A stretch of 64,000 nucleotides of DNA from Thermothelomyces thermophilus ATCC 42464 (lineage: Eukaryota > Ascomycota > Sordariomycetes > Sordariales > Chaetomiaceae). The notes beneath the pieces are model-generated. The model was not told where the DNA came from. It was given only the letters and a program-made list of their open reading frames with translations, and did no database searches. The translations under genes and the position numbers were made by a program. Positions 39,436 through 52,896 of the stretch are shown here, in pieces. Within the stretch, counting starts at the first letter, position 1; each line of letters opens with the position of its first letter. The stretch spans positions 2,666,001-2,730,000 of the forward strand of contig NC_016473.1 in NCBI RefSeq assembly GCF_000226095.1, in the 5' to 3' direction.

Positions 39436-42400
39436 ATGCCCTCCGCAACATTACCCCAGAAGCGGGTGTTTGGCGAAGCGTCGAGCGCCCGCCGTAACAT
39501 TGTTGCCACTCCCGTCTCCTCCAAGAAGCGCCGTGTCGATGACCTTCCCTCCTCCTCCCCCTCCGCCCAACTTGCCAGCTCCCAGAGCGACGGCAAGGGC
39601 AGGCTCGCCTCCAGCCAGCAAAAGAGCACGTTTGAGACAGAAGTGCTCGAGCGCATGAGCCAGGACATCTCGGGTCTCAAGGAGAACAATGCAGAGAAAG
39701 ACCAGATCTGGGATCGTCCACCGGTACCCAGCGGCTATGACCCCGAGAAAGACAGCCTCTGCTTCCAGGCCATCGAGGCCGAGGAGGGCACCATCGCCGG
39801 CGGCCAGGCTACCATCAAGCTCTTTGGCGTTACCGAAAATGGCAACTCGGTGCTGCTGCACGTCAGAGACTTCAAGCACTACCTCTATGTCGCGGCTCCT
39901 GTGTCCTTTACGGCGGAAGACTGCCCCAAGTTTCAAGCCTACCTCGAGTCACAGCTGGCCCTGAGCCAGCGGGCCATTCACTCCGTCACCCTGACGATGC
40001 GCGAAAACATCTACGGCTTCCAGGGGAACGTCCAGAGCCCCTACCTCAAGATCACCGTGACCGATCCCAAGCTCATCGGTAAGGTCCGGTCGACAATCGA
40101 GCGTGGCGATGCCAATTATAAGAAAATGTGGAAGAGCTCGGATGGCACCATCATGACCTTTGACAACATCCAGTATCTGCTCCGCTTCATGGTGGATTGT
40201 TCGGTATGCCAGCACTGACTGACACAACGGCGAGGGCAAGCAAGTGTGGCTAACGACGAATGCGCAGATTGCCGGCATGGCTTGGGTCGAGGCGCCAGCG
40301 GGCAAGTATTCGCTCGTGCACGACAAGCAGTCGAATTGCCAGATTGAGGCACAGATCAGCTACCGAGATCTGATCTCCCACAAACCCGTCGGCGAGTGGT
40401 CCAAGATGGCTCCCCTGAGAGTCCTCTCTTTCGATATCGAATGCGCTGGCCGCAAAGGTATCTTCCCGGAAGCGAACCACGATGCCGTCATCCAGATCGC
40501 AAACATCGTCACCAAGTATGGAGAGAAGAAGCCATTCGTCAGGAACGTCTTTTGTCTCGACACCACAAGCCCCATTGTGGCCACTCAGATCTTGTCGTTT
40601 GACAAGGAGGAGGATATGCTGTCGGCCTGGAGAGACTTCCTGGTGCAGGTAGACCCCGACATCATCACCGGTTACAACATCGCCAACTTTGACTTTCCCT
40701 ACCTCCTCGATCGGGCCAAACATCTCAAGGTCCAAGGGTTTGAGTACTGGTCTCGTCTGCGCGGCGTCAAGTCCTTCTCCAAGGACACCAGCTTTTCCAG
40801 CAAGCAGATGGGCAATCGGGATACCAAGGCCACCAACATTCACGGTCGCCTTCAGCTCGACCTCTTGCAGTTGATTCAGCGCGACCACCAGCTGCGCAGC
40901 TACACCCTGAACTCCGTTTCCTTCCACTTCCTCGGCGAGCAGAAGGAGGACGTCCACCACTCCATGATCACAGAACTGTTCGAGGGCACACCCGAATCGA
41001 GACGCAGGCTGGCGCTCTACTGTCTCAAGGATGCCTACCTCCCGCAGAGGCTGATGGAGAAGCTGTCATGTCTCGAAAATTACACCGAAATGGCAAGAGT
41101 CACGGGCGTGCCCTTCAACTTCCTCCTCGCGAGAGGCCAGCAGGTGAAGTTCTTGAGTCAGCTCTACCGCAAGGCCCTGGAGCAGAAGCTGGTCATTCCG
41201 AATCTGAGGTCGGAATCGTCAGAAGAACAATACGAGGGTGCCACGGTCATCGAGCCGATAAGAAATTACTACGACGTGCCCATTGCCACCCTCGATTTCG
41301 CCTCGCTGTACCCTAGTATCATGCAAGCGCACAACCTCTGCTACACCACCCTGATCAAGAAGAAAGATGTCGAGAAGTGGAACCTGAAGAAGGACGAGGA
41401 CTACATCGTCACCCCGAGCGGGGACATGTTCGTCACGACCAAGCAGCGGAAAGGCTTACTGGCCCAGATTCTGGAGGAACTGCTCGCGGCCAGAAAGCAA
41501 GCGAAGCGCGAGCTCGCCGCAGAGACGGACCCGTTCAAGAAAGCCGTGTTGAACGGTCGGCAGCTGGCGCTGAAGATCAGCGCCAACTCGGTCTACGGTC
41601 TGACCGGCGCCACAAACGGCAAGCTCCCGTGTCTGGAGATCGCCAGTAGCACGACGGGTTTCGGTCGTCAGATGATCGAAAAGACGAAGCAGGAAGTAGA
41701 AAAGAGATATACCATTGCCAACGGCTATTCTCACGACGCCCAAGTCATCTACGGCGATACCGATTCCGTCATGGTCAAGTTCGGCACCACCGACTTGGCC
41801 GAGGCGATGAAGCTCGGCGAGGACGCGTCTCAGTACGTCTCGAGCAAGTTCATCAAGCCCATCAAGCTCGAGTTCGAAAAGGTCTACTTCCCTTACCTGC
41901 TCATCAACAAGAAGCGGTACGCCGGGCTGTACTGGACCAGGCCGGACAGGTACGACAAGATGGATACCAAAGGTATCGAGACGGTCAGGCGAGACAACTG
42001 TCTGCTGGCGCAGACCGTCATCGAGAAGGTCCTGAGGATGATCCTTATCGACCGGGATGTGTCGGGTGCTCAAGAGTAAGGTGGCCCCCACTCGTCTTGG
42101 GCAACGGTTTACAGCTGCTAACCACACCGACCTTAATAGATATGTCAAAGACACCATCTCGGACCTTTTGCAGAACAAGATCGACATGTCCAAGCTGGTC
42201 ATTACCAAAGCGCTGACCAAGGAGGACTACGCGGCGAAGCAGGCTCACGTCGAGCTGGCCCAGCGCATGAAGAAGCGGGACCCCGGCTCGGCCCCCGGCC
42301 TGGGCGATCGTGTGGCCTACGTGATGGTCAAGGGCGCGGCCGGCTCCAAGAACTTTGAGCGCTCCGAGGACCCCATGTACGTGCTCGAGCACAACGTCCC

Positions 42401-42884
42401 GATCGACACCAAGTACTATCTCGACAACCAGCTGGCCAAGCCCTTGACCCGTATCTTCGAGCCCATCCTCGGCAGCGAGAGCAAAACCAAGTCGCTCCTG
42501 TCGGGCGACCACACGCGCACCATCTCCGTGGCGGCGCCGACGGTCGGCGGGCTGATGAAGTTCGCCAAGAAGACGCAGACCTGCATGGGCTGCAAGAAGC
42601 CGCTGACGGGCAAGGAGGAGAGCCAGGGCGCCGTGTGCGCCGACGACGCGCCTCGTATCGGCGAGCTCTACAAGAAGACGCTCGACAAGGTGTCGGACCT
42701 CGAGGTGCGCTTCAGCCGCCTGTGGACGCAGTGCCAGCGCTGCCAGGGGAGCATGCACTGCGAGGTCATCTGCAGCAGTAAAGATTGCCCCATCTTTTAT
42801 ATGCGCATGAAGGCCAAGAAGGACCTGGAAGACGCGAATAAGGAGCTGGCCCGGTTCGATTTTGATAAGGCTGCTAACTGGTAG
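39436..42884 (+). CDS. pol3: DNA polymerase delta catalytic subunit
   Basis: Lagging-strand replicase with a proofreading exonuclease. Exons 39436-40203, 40268-42075 and 42140-42884 give 1,106 aa, normal length. Exo I is SFDIEC near 310, exo [12 protein letters not shown], exo [12 protein letters not shown]. Pol motif A is [10 protein letters not shown] near 599, motif [14 protein letters not shown], motif C YGDTDSVM near 751. The C-terminal CysB [4Fe-4S] site is complete ([19 protein letters not shown]). CysA is odd: [20 protein letters not shown] is followed by DDAP, where the family has a second CxxC, so the fourth Cys is Asp (GAC at 42643-42648 reads Asp-Asp). The N-terminus holds a basic disordered region. 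The frame is otherwise perfect. Confidence 0.96.
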
Positions 42885-43717
42885 CGAGCGGTCAGAACAC
42901 GTTTGGAGGGGACAGACCGGGGGTTAAAGGGGAAGAGGCTTGGTTATTATGCTGGGCGATGCAAGGGCGATGCAAGGGCGTTCTGGAAGGAAATTAATTA
43001 CCATGTTGTCATATCGGTATTCATTCGGGGCTGGACAGGCTGGTATCTTATTCCTCTTATCTTGTCATAATGTGATGGTGTTATGAATTTACGTGTGTTT
43101 TGCTTCTCGAAGCCCATGCATTGGTCTCTTTCAACGTCGTCGGAGGAGGACATAGAGGGAGGGTTGAAGATGGCTGCTCAGGTCTGCGCACCGATTCGAG
43201 TTACCTTTGAGTATATTGTCAACGTCAACCAGGCTGCTGCTGCATGCTAGCTGGGGGCTTGGACCGACGGTCTCGATGCGGGACCGGTACATGGATTTTT
43301 TCAACGAAACCGAAAGAATGTCAACCAAGGGTAAATCCATCTCATGGTTTCTGCCTCCTTGTTTATACACACCTGCCATCAGGTCCAGCTAGATGTCCCA
43401 ACATCAATTCAACCCTCATTGTACGTTATGCAAACAGAACCAACACTACCGAATATGATTAAAAAAAAAGGACGAAGTACGTGAACCACCCCTCCTGACA
43501 GACAGACCTATCCAAAGAATAAAAAGAACAATAATAACAAAAAGAAAAAAAAAAGAAAAGGAAAAAGGCAACAGATAGGTACACAGGTCCGCCCAAACGC
43601 CAAGGTGATGAACCCTCTCAACAAGGACATGATCTCTCACAAGAGCTCTATTATAGCCACACGACTCCGTCAATTGCTTTCTCATGATTTTTTTTTATTA
43701 AACAAAAAAAAAGATGA
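42885..43717. other. intergenic between convergent genes
   Basis: A/T-rich near 43460-43560 and 43690-43715, with A and T homopolymers that fit 3' flanks of two converging transcripts. No gene. Confidence 0.45.
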
Positions 43718-46700
43718 TCAATAGAGCAGCTCTCCGGCGTGGACCATGGCCTTGAAGCGGTCGTCGGGCTCGACGAACTCGTAGTGCTCGCAGCGGGTGA
43801 CGCGGTCGACCTCCTCGCGGACCAGGGGGTAGACGTCCTTCCAGGCGTTGCGGCCCATCCAGCAGTCGAGGTGGCCGTAGCCGGGGACGACGGTGCGGCG
43901 GTAGTCGGCGGGGTCGAAGGCGTCGCAGAGCACCTCGTAGGAGCGGACGGTGGACTCGGGCGAGAGGACGGCGTTGTCGCGGCCGACGAAGAGGAAGACG
44001 GGGAGGCCGCGCAGGCGGGCGACGTTGTCGGGCCCCGTGAGGCGCTCGAAGAGGGGCGGGTTGGCCATGACGTGGCCGTCGCGGCCCATGCGCATGAGCA
44101 GGCGCAGCTGGGTCATGTTGACGCCGCCGAAGAAGCGGTCGATCTGCCGGTGGGTGGCCTCGTTAAGGTTCGCGTGGTTCCAGCACCGGCCGAAGACGAG
44201 GCTGGTCCGGTGGCAGGACGCGCTGCTGCACATCTCGCGCCGCGGCTGCGGGTACAGGCGCAGCAGCTGGTCGAGCGCGCGCTGCGGCCAGGCGGCGTCG
44301 CCGGGCGGCGAGGCGCCGCACGAGAACCAGCTGCCGGCGACGAGCGAGTAGAGCCGGTCCATGGGCACCGGCCCGGCCAGGACCTTGGCCATGTTGGTCG
44401 GCGACCAGATCGGGTGCATGAAGACCTGCGAGCAGGTGATGCCGAGGATCCACGAGGCCGGGATGGTGCCGTCCAGGAGGCCCGACGCGAAGGCGACGCT
44501 GCCCATGCAGTGCGCGACCGTGTAGACGGGCTCGGGCCCGTAGGCGGTGCGGATGTGCTCCAGGCAGGCCCGCAGGTCCAGGCGGGCGTCGTAGGTCGTC
44601 CAGTGGCTGCCGGCCATCATGAGCTGGCTGATGCGGTGGACGGAGACGAAGACGCGGTAGCCGGCCCGGGTGAAGTAGTTGACCGCGTTGAACGGGATGG
44701 TCGGGAGGGCGAAGATCTGGTGGTCGACCGAGGCGCCGGGGATCATGAAGAGGTTGCGCACGCCCGAGTCCTCCGGCACGTGGGTGGGCTCCCAGACGTG
44801 CATGCGCGAGCACACGCCGTCCGGGGCGACGATGTCGACGGAGCGGTCCGGGGGCGTGTGGTTGATGTAGCCGCTGCACGTCTTGGTCGGGTACTCGAGC
44901 GGCGTCAGGGGCGTGAGCAGGAGGGACAGCGACTTGCGGGTGAAGTAGGTCAGGAAGCTGGCGGCGCTGAGGGCCCTCCGGACGACGTTGCTCCCGGTCG
45001 GCGTCATGGTCTCGATCTGGGAGAGGAAGTCGGCCGGCCGGATGTGCATGACGCCCTTGGCGACGACGGGGCCGCGGCGCCAGGCGTCCTCGTCGTCGAG
45101 GTCGGCGCACATGCCCTCGACGTGCTTGCTGACGGTGACGTACAGGGTGCTGGTGGCCCTCCAGAACTCGAACGGGGCCAGGGCGACGGACGAGTCGACC
45201 ACCTTGTAGCCGTGGAAGTGCAGCCTCCGGCCGTCGACGCCCGTCATGTCGAAGTCGTACGTCAGGTTGCGGGTGCCCGGCGCCTTGTTGTTGAGGATGA
45301 AGAGGTTGAACTCGCCCCGCTGCACCATGAAGGGCGACCCCGGGATGGCCGGGCAGACGAAGGTGCCCGTCAGCATGCCGCGGTGCTGCGAGTGCCTGAC
45401 CAGCTCGCGCGTGTTGAAGGCCTGCACGCTCAGGAAGAAGCGCGCGCTCTCGCACCGCGACTTGGCCACCCGGTGCGCGAGCTCGTACGTCTCGCGGTCG
45501 TCGCCCGTCAGGTTCTCGTCGTGGTGGATGAAGCCAGACATGACCTCGGTGAAGCCGATGCCGCCCGCGCTGAGCTCGCGGGCTGACCGGATCACCTTGT
45601 CCGCCATGTCGAGACTCTCCTGCTCCTCCATCATCCGGATCTGCTCCCGTTTGTGGCTCGGCCGGTCGCGCCGCGGCGCGTGCTGGGGCTCGCCGAGCAG
45701 GTCCAGGATCCCGTTCTTCTCCTCGCTGATGGTGAGCCCCTTGGACTTTGCATACATCTCGACCGAGCGCTCAGCCAGGGCCGCGATGGTGGCGAATGGG
45801 TTGGCCCCGAGCGCAGCCGGGATGACCGACCCGTCCGTCACGATCAGGCCGTCGTACGTCTCAGAGCCCCTTCCCGTGAAGACTTGGCCCGCATGGTTGG
45901 TCACGCCCGTCTTACCCGTGTTGTCCCGGGCCATGCAGGCACCGCTTTGGTTCGAAATTCATCGGTTAGCCTTATTGTTGAACTTTTCCAGAGACGACAC
46001 TAGAACAGGAGAGAGCGAGGGTGAAAAGGCGGGGGGGGGGGGGGGGGGAATGCCACATACCCGATAGGATGGACCGTGATCTGCTGGTCCAGCACCGCCT
46101 GGAAGGGGCTATGCACGAGGGTGCCGCCGACAGCCTCGGTAGCTTTCTCGAGCAGCTGGTTGAGCCTCTTGACGTGATGGCTCCGGCAGAACCCGGTGAA
46201 TTCGAGCATTGGCTTGTCGTCCACAAGGGACAGGACCGCTTGGCTGCCTAGATACAAGATACACGCCGTCAGTGCCATCCAACCGACCAAAGCGGGCAGA
46301 ACACAATGTTGTTCGGGAAGACCCTACTGTCGTGGGACATGACGAGGTAGACCTGGGTCTTCTCCACGGCCCCCTTCTTGAAGTACGGCCCGAGGATCCT
46401 GCTGCCATAGCGTGCCAGGGCGGCCTGCGTCTTCTCGAACAGAGTCTCGTTCTCGGATTCCTTCTTCCCCGGCATGAGATCCAACATGGCTTGGAAGAAA
46501 GGGGCCAGGGCGTGCGGGATGGCGCCCTCCTCAATGACAAACCCGTTCAACGGGTTCTCGTTCCCTTCCCGGCAGTCGATGACGCTGGTGATGGTAGGGC
46601 CGATGGGATCATACGGAGACGGCTTCTCAGATCCGAGAATGTTTGTCTTTTCGTCCGTGTTGTAGCTGGGCACCAGCATCGAAAAATGTCAGCAAACAGT

Positions 46701-48587
46701 CGGCGTCCCCTTCCCCTTCCCCTTCCTCTTCCCCCCTCCTCGCCCCCTTTTCGTCCTGTTGTTGAGACTCCAGTAACCGCTATGTATATAAGACTTACCC
46801 AAACGCCAGCATGTCACCGTTGCCGCTCATGTTCTGGCCAACCAGGTCACTCATCCCGAGGCCCATGGCGTTGCTACGTAGCAAGATCTCGGTCGAGCCA
46901 ATGGCTCCCGCGCCGAGGAAGACGGCCTTCTTCGCATGCACCCACATGAGGTCGCCATGCAAGTTGGCCTTGAACAAGCCCCGATTGCGGCCGTGCCAGG
47001 CAAAGTAGACCCGATACCCCTCGTCGTGCTCGACCTTCTCGATGTAGCGCACCTCGCACTCGCAAAAGATCTCGGCGCCCCAGTTCCAGGCGTCGGCGAT
47101 GTACGTGACCAGGGTCGAGTTCTTGGACCCGTCGTTGATCCCCGTCGTGTCCTGGCCAGTCAATGTCGAGGGCGACATCTCGACGCCGCAGCTGTTGGGC
47201 CCGTTGGTGAAGCGCGTGGTCTGCCGCACCTTCTTGAACTTGTGCCCCAGTCCCAGAAGCTCGGCCTGCTTCTTGAACAGCTCCGCCTTGGCCAGTTTGG
47301 GCCACTCGTCCGGATACTCCTGGGGCTCGAGGACGGCCTCCACCTTTGCGTAGTCTGAGATTGATCAGCATATGCACAGGCCGAGAGCTTTATTTTTTTC
47401 CTTCCTAGGAAGAGGGGGGGGGTTGGGGTGGGGGGGAACAGGGAGCAGAAAGATGCTTACACTTATCCAACTCATCCACATTCTCCCTGATTTCCGGCGG
47501 CCACACCTTCATGGCCAATGTCTCCTTATCCGCCTCCATGAACACGTTCGCGTTGATCAAGCTCGTCCCTCCGAGTCCTGATGGGCGTCTAATGTCAGCC
47601 ACCCAGCACACCAAACTCACTCACACTCTCCCCCTTTTCCCTTTTCTTCCCCCTTTTAACAACTGCCTCCGGCCTTCGGATAGGTAGAGTAGAGCGAGGA
47701 GAAAAGCAAAACGGAAAAAGGGGAGGAGAAGAGAAGAAAAAGAAGAAAAAGAAGAAAAGAAAGAAAAGAAGCTCACCATTGCCCACCACGGCGCTCTGGC
47801 CGCGGCCCATGATGAGGTGGAACAGGCCGGTGGGGTCGCCGGCGTCGATCGGGAGGCCCTTGAGCCAGCCCGGGGCGAAGGCGCCGGAGCAGTGCAGCTC
47901 GCGGACCGCGTCGGCCGTCCCGCGCGGGTACTCGCCCGGCCACTTCTCGCGGCCGCGCTCCAGCACGCAGACCGACTGGCCCGTCCGCGCCATCCGCGAC
48001 GCCGCCACCCCGCCCCCGTACCCGGACCCGATCACCACCACGTCGTACGCGCCGCGGAGCAGCTCCACCGGCTTGGACAGCCGCGGGAACGGCGCGTCCT
48101 GCCTCCCGTCCGTGTAGACGCGCCGTTTGCGCCAGCCGGGTGCTTGTTGTTGTTTTTGTTGTGATGATGCTGTCGCTGCTGTCACTGCTGCTGCTGCTGC
48201 TGCTTGTGGTGCTTGTGGGGTGGCATGTCCTTTGTGTTCGGCCTCAAGGAGAGAGCGTTTTGGCAGTTGGGGAGTAGAGTCCTCGAGAAGGCGCAGGTCC
48301 GGAGTGGAGGACGGCTGAGAGTAGGTCGAGGAGGGTGCTGTAAAGATCGACGCTGGCTGGGGCCGTGGGCTCGAGGTCGTGCTGGATACATTTTTCGAGC
48401 TAGAGCCGGACCTCGAGGAGATACTTGGGTCCGGAGACGCTGGTCGCCCGCCGGGGAAGGATTTGTTGGTACCATCCAGGGTGCCCGTGGCGTTGCCCGT
48501 GCCGTTCACGGCCGGAGTAAGGGGAGGAGAGAGAGGGCCGTTGACCTGCAATGACCCTGTCTGGTTGTGAGACGAGGGCTTATCCAT
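43718..48587 (-). CDS. GMC oxidoreductase (cholesterol-oxidase-like) fused to an alpha/beta hydrolase
   Basis: Exons 48587-47777, 47577-47461, 47354-46799, 46665-46328, 46247-46061 and 45944-43718 give 1,411 aa; all phases agree. Residues 1-175 are disordered (Pro/Ser/Gln/Ala rich). The FAD fold starts YDVVVIGSGYGGG (GxGxxG at 187-192) and continues with GRGQSAVVGNGLGGTSLINA, FLGAGAIGSTEILL and HPIGGACMARD (~666), then GLIVTDGSVIPAALGANP, the usual GMC/cholesterol-oxidase C-terminal motif. After a linker, from about residue 1040, comes an alpha/beta hydrolase: FMIPGASVDHQIF, nucleophile elbow VAHCMGS with Cys near 1148 in place of Ser, acid FVGRDNAV and GYGHLDCWMG with the His. The substrate is unknown. 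A sterol- or lipid-like alcohol oxidised and then cleaved in one protein is an inference. No signal peptide is seen. Confidence 0.85.
46031..46048 (+). repeat. 18-G homopolymer inside an intron
   Basis: Poly-C on the coding strand within the last intron (46060-45945) of the GMC-hydrolase gene. It is a likely length-variable and error-prone site. The intron still has a CTAAC branch site near its AAG acceptor. Confidence 0.9.
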
Positions 48588-51351
48588 TGTTATGGCGACA
48601 GCACTGTACTATCCAGTTCCAAGTTCTGCTATTGTGGGATGTCCCTTGACTGAAATACGCTTCTTCAGCTTGACGTATCGGTCAAGGGGGGATGGGGGGA
48701 GGAGGTTGGTCGGTTACGTATGCATGTATAAGACACAAGGCTATGACTGAGCCCCTTCTACAACAGGAGAACGAGGTCAGATCATACTAAGCGCTCAGGT
48801 AGGGTTTGGTTGGCGCAGGAGCGAGGGGTTCTGATATACAAAATGTCCGATGAACGAATAATCTCTCGAGGCTTGGAGCCAAAAAAGGGAATGCCTTAGT
48901 TACTCATGATGGAGTCGTAGCTTGCCCACCCATAGGATGGCCAACAGCTTCCCACCGTCGGGACACTCTTTTCTTGTTAGGCAGACGAGAAAAGGCAGGC
49001 ATCAACTCACTTAGTCTGTAGCCCGCCCCGTCGGCTCCACGAACCGACCAGGCGCAGTTCTCAGCCCGACCTTCCCGGGCTGGGCAAAAACCAACTGCAG
49101 CGGTCGAGCCGGATCACCATTGGCCAAGATACTGCGGCCAAGTGCCTTGGGCGGGCGGGCGGCATTTGGTGTTGTGGAGATGGCTGTGGAGCGATCACAG
49201 CTTCTCGGAACCACAGCCACGAGATACCCCTGTTCGGGCGCGACTTGAACATTGAGCCCTAGTGTAATTATCAATAGCGCCAGTTCGTGTTGTTGCGACT
49301 GTTTGGGCTCGGCGTGCCACAGTCTCAGAGTCGTTGCTCCGCAGAGAAAACCCATCATGACGCTGTCCGTGCAATCTCCCCCTCTTCTCTCAAGACGTAA
49401 AATTTCCGAAGGGTCAAAAGAATCACACAATTCGTCAAAGATTCCGGACATGGGCCCGAGTGGGAGGTTGCATACAGCCTCCACGCCGGGCAAGCCACCC
49501 CGGTTTCTGGGCGCCGCTGACGCCCCGGAGAACACTCCATTTTCGCCCTCGGCCGGGGGGTAGTGCGTCTCTGTCCTGCGTAAGTATGGGTGAAGTAAGC
49601 GGCTGAAGGCGCTATTGGATGGGAGACGAAGACGCCGCGCCCTGATAGGCGGGGGGCTGTCATCAAGGGCGAAAGTTCCCCGGTCCAATGGCGACCAACC
49701 CACGCAGGAGCGCAAATCGCGAGTGCCTCGCTTCCCCGAGACAGTATCTTTCCATATCAGGAGAGGACCGAACAATGGCTGAGTATGATTGATCCCGTGG
49801 TGCAAACACAGTGTTGATGGACGCTGATGGACTTCGGGGCATGGCGACTGCCATTGGACGCCCTACGCCATCGGTCCAGTCTGTGCATCGATCCAAGTAT
49901 ATCCCACAACCTTCGCAGGTGTGTGATGTGGGTGCATCGAAAACAAGTTCGAGGAAGGCGTGCGAAATGGACAACCCCCCAAGTTCTGATTGTAGTGTAG
50001 CCCACAGCTGCCGCACCCATGTCGCTGATGTTTTGTGCCAAGAGCCATCTTTCAGCCCTGTGTCGGTCAGCGCCGGCGCGCGACGCACGCGAGAGGCCCA
50101 GGAACATTCGGGATCAGGTCGAGAACTGCGGCCCTGCCGCGGCAACTCCGTTGCGTACCGCACCGTGTCCGATCCTTGTTCATTTCGCCCCCGAATCGCG
50201 GATGCTGCAAATCCTTTGGATTAAAGATGTGGAATAAGAAAGTGGTAAGAAGGGAAGAAAAGACGAAATTGAAAATAAAATGAAATATAATAAAAGAAGA
50301 AAACGGAAGGCAGCATCTGGGTGATCATGACTAAGGGACTACAGAGTAGCGACCGAGTCGGAGGATGTTGCAATGACCCGAGTGTAGGTGTGTATGTAGT
50401 TATTGTATGTATGGAGTACATACTCCGTAGTGCGAACAGTGTTCAAAACGGTAACTGGTTGGTGGGCGGAGGCCGAACGAGGATGCAAAAGAGATTACTC
50501 CGTACTCCGTACTAAAAACAAAAAGTTCCGGAGGTATCACTGCAGCTTTGCTGAACCTGAGGCGGTGACATTTGTCTTCGAGTTGGTGGTACTGTGCACG
50601 ACTGTGTGTACTGTACGGATGTCCTGCGGACTCCATAATCCGTCGACGATGCAAGGTACGGCGGTCCCGAGTTTCAGTTACTGCGCCGAGTCGCACCAGA
50701 ATGCCACAGAACGCGACAAAGTGATTATCTGCGATGTTCAATTGTGATAGCCTTATCTGGGGTCATGGGGGGCGGTACTGACTCGGAAAAAAGCCATCGG
50801 CGCTTGCGCAAGAGGAAGGCACAGCGTCCAGGTAGGTCCTTTCCCTGTCACTCATCTTCAGCTTCCTAGCCTCTCTCTGGTGGAAGGCGTGAAATTGTCG
50901 GTCAACAGGTCTAAGTAGAATTATCCTTCTTTAAATGTGTCACTTTCGACAAGACGAAATCTGCCAATGGAGTTTCTGATGGTGTGCTTTCCTCGGTGTT
51001 TCGGAAGGCAGTATAGTGAATTACTCTGTGCTCCGTACGTATTGTAGGCAGTGATGATTCAAATGAGTTTATGAATTGCTACCTTGGTATGCAAACGCTG
51101 ATCGCTGGTCTATGTATGTACCCGTGAATAGTATTCCCCCAATTCCCACACTTTGCAGAGACGACCGGATATTGACAGCCCGCAGCGGGCGAACCCAAGG
51201 AATCATGTCGTGAACTCGTCTAATCCAACTCCGTTCCATGTGAACAACCAAAAACGCCAACTGACCGAAAACCGGAAATTAAAATAAGGAAGGAAAAAAA
51301 AGATGCGTGCTCTCAAACGAAAGGCTGCTGCTTCGCGCGATAGCCCCGCGC
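48588..51351. other. 2.7-kb gap with a doubtful open frame
   Basis: A minus-strand frame of 264 codons (49805-49011; MSGIFDELCDSFDPSE... inside) has no family I recognise and no splice context. I do not call it a gene. TACTCCGTA words lie at about 50424 and 50497-50512, with a related CTCCGTACG near 51030. The A/T-rich stretch at 50220-50300 is unexplained. Nothing else seen. Confidence 0.4.

Positions 51352-52896
<1,545 letters not shown>

Noticed and set aside
43739-45586. 615-codon open frame on the plus strand
   Set aside because: It lies antisense to the large exon of the GMC-hydrolase gene. The composition (Val/Asp/Gly/Arg rich, no motifs) is what a GC-rich exon gives in its reverse frames.
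49011-49805. 264-codon minus-strand frame in the gap before gdhA
   Set aside because: No recognisable domain, no splice or promoter context, mixed composition. It may be chance in GC-rich DNA; kept only as a remark in the gap entry.
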